Shown in pieces: positions 62,112-64,000 of a stretch of 64,000 nucleotides of DNA. Source of the stretch: Pseudomonas monteilii NBRC 103158 = DSM 14164. Its GTDB lineage: Bacteria > Pseudomonadota > Gammaproteobacteria > Pseudomonadales > Pseudomonadaceae. The notes under the pieces were generated by a model. The model was not told where the DNA came from. It ran no database searches and saw nothing but the letters and a program-made list of their open reading frames with translations. Position 1 is the first letter of the stretch; the number at the start of each line of letters is the position of its first letter. Location: NCBI RefSeq assembly GCF_000730605.1, contig NZ_BBIS01000009.1, positions 248,001 through 312,000 of the forward strand, written 5' to 3'. A program made the position numbers and the translations under genes.

Positions 62112-64000
62112 AACTGCCAGCGCACGCCCAGGTTCACGCCGCTGGCTTCCTGCTGGCGGCTGTCCAGGTTGGCGGTGTACTGCACGCCGCCATGCAGGCT
62201 CAGCGCCCCACTGACCTGCGCCACCACGCCGCCTTCCAGTTGTGCCGAGGTGTAGCGGTAGTCGGTCTTGATCTTGTCGACATCATCGAAGGTCAACGTA
62301 TCGCGGCCACCGTCGCCGTGCCACAGGTTGAGCTGTGCATAGGGCTGCAACAGGCGGCCGCTGCTGCCCGTAAACGCACCTTCAAGACGTACCCCCAATC
62401 GGCCGGTCAGTTCTACTTGTGCGTCATGGCTGATGCGCGAAACACTGTCGCTTGCGCTGTCGAGCGAGACCTTCTGTGCAATCAACTGCGCTTGTGGCTC
62501 CAGGGTCCAGCGCTCGGACAGCGCGATGGGGTAGCCGGACTCCAGCGAAGCCGTCCAGGCATGGCCGTCGATGTTCAGCTTGTCGCCACGGTCCGAACGG
62601 GCACGGCCATCGAGGCGGGTGTACTGCAACACGGTATCCAGATAAGCACCTTGTGGCCCGACCAGCGTCCAGTAGGTGCCGACGCTATCGCCATCAAGCC
62701 TCAGATCGCCGACGCTTCGGTTCTCCTCGGCCAAGGCGAAACCCTTGACGTCGGCCTCCAGGCGGCTGTGACTGACGTAGAGGCCAACATGCTGCCGATA
62801 ACCGTTGTCGCCAACCTTGGCGTACAAGTCCTGCCCAACCTTGAAACCGTACAGATCGCCATCCAGGCTCGGGCTGACCGTACCGCTCCATTGCTGGCGC
62901 ACCGTGCCGCCGTAGGCCTGGCCCCAACTGGCGGGTAGGGCGCTTTTGCCCTTGAGCAACTGTTGGTCACCCTGGCGTTGGTGGAAGGTGCCTAACGCTT
63001 GGCGGGCGATGATTGCGGCGCCTCGGGGGGCTGCGGCGTAAACCGGTACTTCTGGGCGATAAAGCGGCAAGCTCTCGCCTTGCACGGGGGCGGGCAAGTC
63101 GACCTGGCCCGGCGCCGGGGCAGCGACAGGTGGTGTTTCGGCAGGCGCTATCACGGGGGGCTCGCCGGGCGCTGGCGCCGGTGCAGGCGCGGGTGGTGCC
63201 TCCACGTTCGAGCGCAGGTACCAGCTGTTTTCGCTGCCAGCAGTAACGCCGCCTTTGAACAGGCGATAGTCGTAGGCGCCAACCGATAGCGTCTTCGTCT
63301 GCACAAAGGCTTTAGAAGTACTGGTGGCACCATCACGGGCTTCGACGACCTGGATACCATTCTGAGCAGTCGCTGCACCCGCACCATTGAGGTTGTTGAT
63401 GGACAATTTGGTAGAGCCGCTGATGGCCCCTCGGCTGACCACCAGGCGGTCGGAGTCGGCACCGTCACCTGCCAGCACGCTGTTCAGGCGCAAAGTGCCG
63501 TTGTTGCCGGTGTAATCGCCCAGGATGGTCAAACGGCCCTTTGCGTCGCTGCCACTGCTCAGGTCGATGGTACCGGCGTTAACCACCGATGCCTTGCTGT
63601 CACTCTGGATACTGACGATGCTGCCCTGGCGGCTGATCAGCGAGCTGCTCGCATCAATTTGCAAGGTGCCGTTGCCCGTGGCAGGGATTACGCGTGGTTG
63701 GTCGGCGCCCAGATCTCCCAGGGTGAGGGTATCGTCGAGGGTCAGCTGGCTGCCTTGTTTGAGGTTGATGCTTTCCCAGTTGGCGTACAAGGCACCTTTG
63801 CCGACCTGACTCTGCTCGAACGAAAGCGTGTCCGTGCCGGTGCCGCCGTCCAGGATAACGGCCGAGTTGCCGAGGTCGAGGGTGCGGACAGTAGCCGTGT
63901 CATTCCCATTCTCCAGGATGACTCGTTTGCCGATCTGACCGCCAGTCCAGGTAAACACATCATCGTCATTGCCAGTGCGTATTTCGCCTTTGAGCGTGCC
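62108..64000 (-). CDS. Autotransporter, C-terminal part (passenger end and beta-barrel), cut by window
   Basis: Type V secretion protein; the frame is open to the right edge, so only about 630 C-terminal residues are seen. The passenger part has repeated DTLSF/TLGD/L-IDA strands ending in the pertactin-like stem block (GDYTGNNGTLRLNSVLAGDGADSDRLVV). A Pro/Ala-rich linker follows (APPAPAPAPAPGEPPV). The last ~280 residues form the outer-membrane barrel, with an aromatic C-terminal residue (GVRWQF). Sequence such as RVILENGNDTATV suggests a repetitive beta-helix further upstream. Function of the passenger is unknown. Confidence 0.92.
   Translation of the reverse strand, partial: GTLKGEIRTGNDDDVFTWTGGQIGKRVILENGNDTATVRTLDLGNSAVILDGGTGTDTLSFEQSQVGKGALYANWESINLKQGSQLTLDDTLTLGDLGADQPRVIPATGNGTLQIDASSSLISRQGSIVSIQSDSKASVVNAGTIDLSSGSDAKGRLTILGDYTGNNGTLRLNSVLAGDGADSDRLVVSRGAISGSTKLSINNLNGAGAATAQNGIQVVEARDGATSTSKAFVQTKTLSVGAYDYRLFKGGVTAGSENSWYLRSNVEAPPAPAPAPAPGEPPVIAPAETPPVAAPAPGQVDLPAPVQGESLPLYRPEVPVYAAAPRGAAIIARQALGTFHQRQGDQQLLKGKSALPASWGQAYGGTVRQQWSGTVSPSLDGDLYGFKVGQDLYAKVGDNGYRQHVGLYVSHSRLEADVKGFALAEENRSVGDLRLDGDSVGTYWTLVGPQGAYLDTVLQYTRLDGRARSDRGDKLNIDGHAWTASLESGYPIALSERWTLEPQAQLIAQKVSLDSASDSVSRISHDAQVELTGRLGVRLEGAFTGSSGRLLQPYAQLNLWHGDGGRDTLTFDDVDKIKTDYRYTSAQLEGGVVAQVSGALSLHGGVQYTANLDSRQQEASGVNLGVRWQF

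Overview
The window looks like chromosomal DNA of a Pseudomonas putida-group bacterium. Coding GC is high, REP-type palindromes built on the GCGGG/CCCGC core recur between genes, and many proteins resemble P. putida-type families: a zinc-type HemB, a third-type malate:quinone oxidoreductase, a YbiT ABC-F protein and a PxpABC 5-oxoprolinase. There are about 55 intact protein genes and several remnants. I see no rRNA, tRNA or CRISPR array.

Layout. 0-11 kb is ordinary metabolism: a RIO-type kinase (cut by the window edge), hemB, a ProP-like transporter, a DUF1275 protein, riboflavin synthase, a trehalose-synthase-like GH13 enzyme, and a LysR gene divergent from pxpABC. 11-15.4 kb is a damaged type VI secretion island: the 5' part of tssL (dotU) is joined directly to a vgrG lacking its first codons. 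An adaptor gene with an in-frame amber codon, two AT-richer unknown genes and a PAAR gene follow. 15.4-34.9 kb carries a DNA-repair pair behind a LexA-like box, mqo, ugd, LysR/PfpI, a methyltransferase, the carboxynorspermidine pair, a serine/threonine dehydratase with its YheO-type regulator, an amidase, a YghU-type GST, a secreted hydrolase, an MFS exporter and ybiT. 34.9-38.3 kb is a patch of small genes and remnants: integrase debris, two paralogous 32-residue membrane microproteins, two lipoproteins and an RHS-like N-terminal fragment.

38.4-56 kb is the most interesting part. An AraC-type regulator (43844-44854) lies between two co-directional gene blocks. The first is quinone oxidoreductase, TauD-like dioxygenase, BKACE enzyme, MFS permease, FrnE-like protein and Rieske ferredoxin. 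The second is an alpha/beta hydrolase, DUF1302 and DUF1329 proteins, a YCF48-like protein, an RND/MMPL transporter, an acyl-CoA dehydrogenase and an acyl-CoA ligase. Upstream of the first gene of each block sit two 18-bp direct repeats exactly 21 bp apart, followed 19 bp later by a TAnnnT -10-like element. This shared geometry argues that both blocks form one AraC-controlled regulon, probably for uptake and catabolism of an unidentified hydrophobic acid.

56-64 kb returns to housekeeping and accessory genes: a DUF115-like protein, Ogt, a nitrilase-family hydrolase, DUF3016, a phosphatase, two LysE exporters, an AraC regulator and the C-terminal part of an autotransporter that runs off the right edge.
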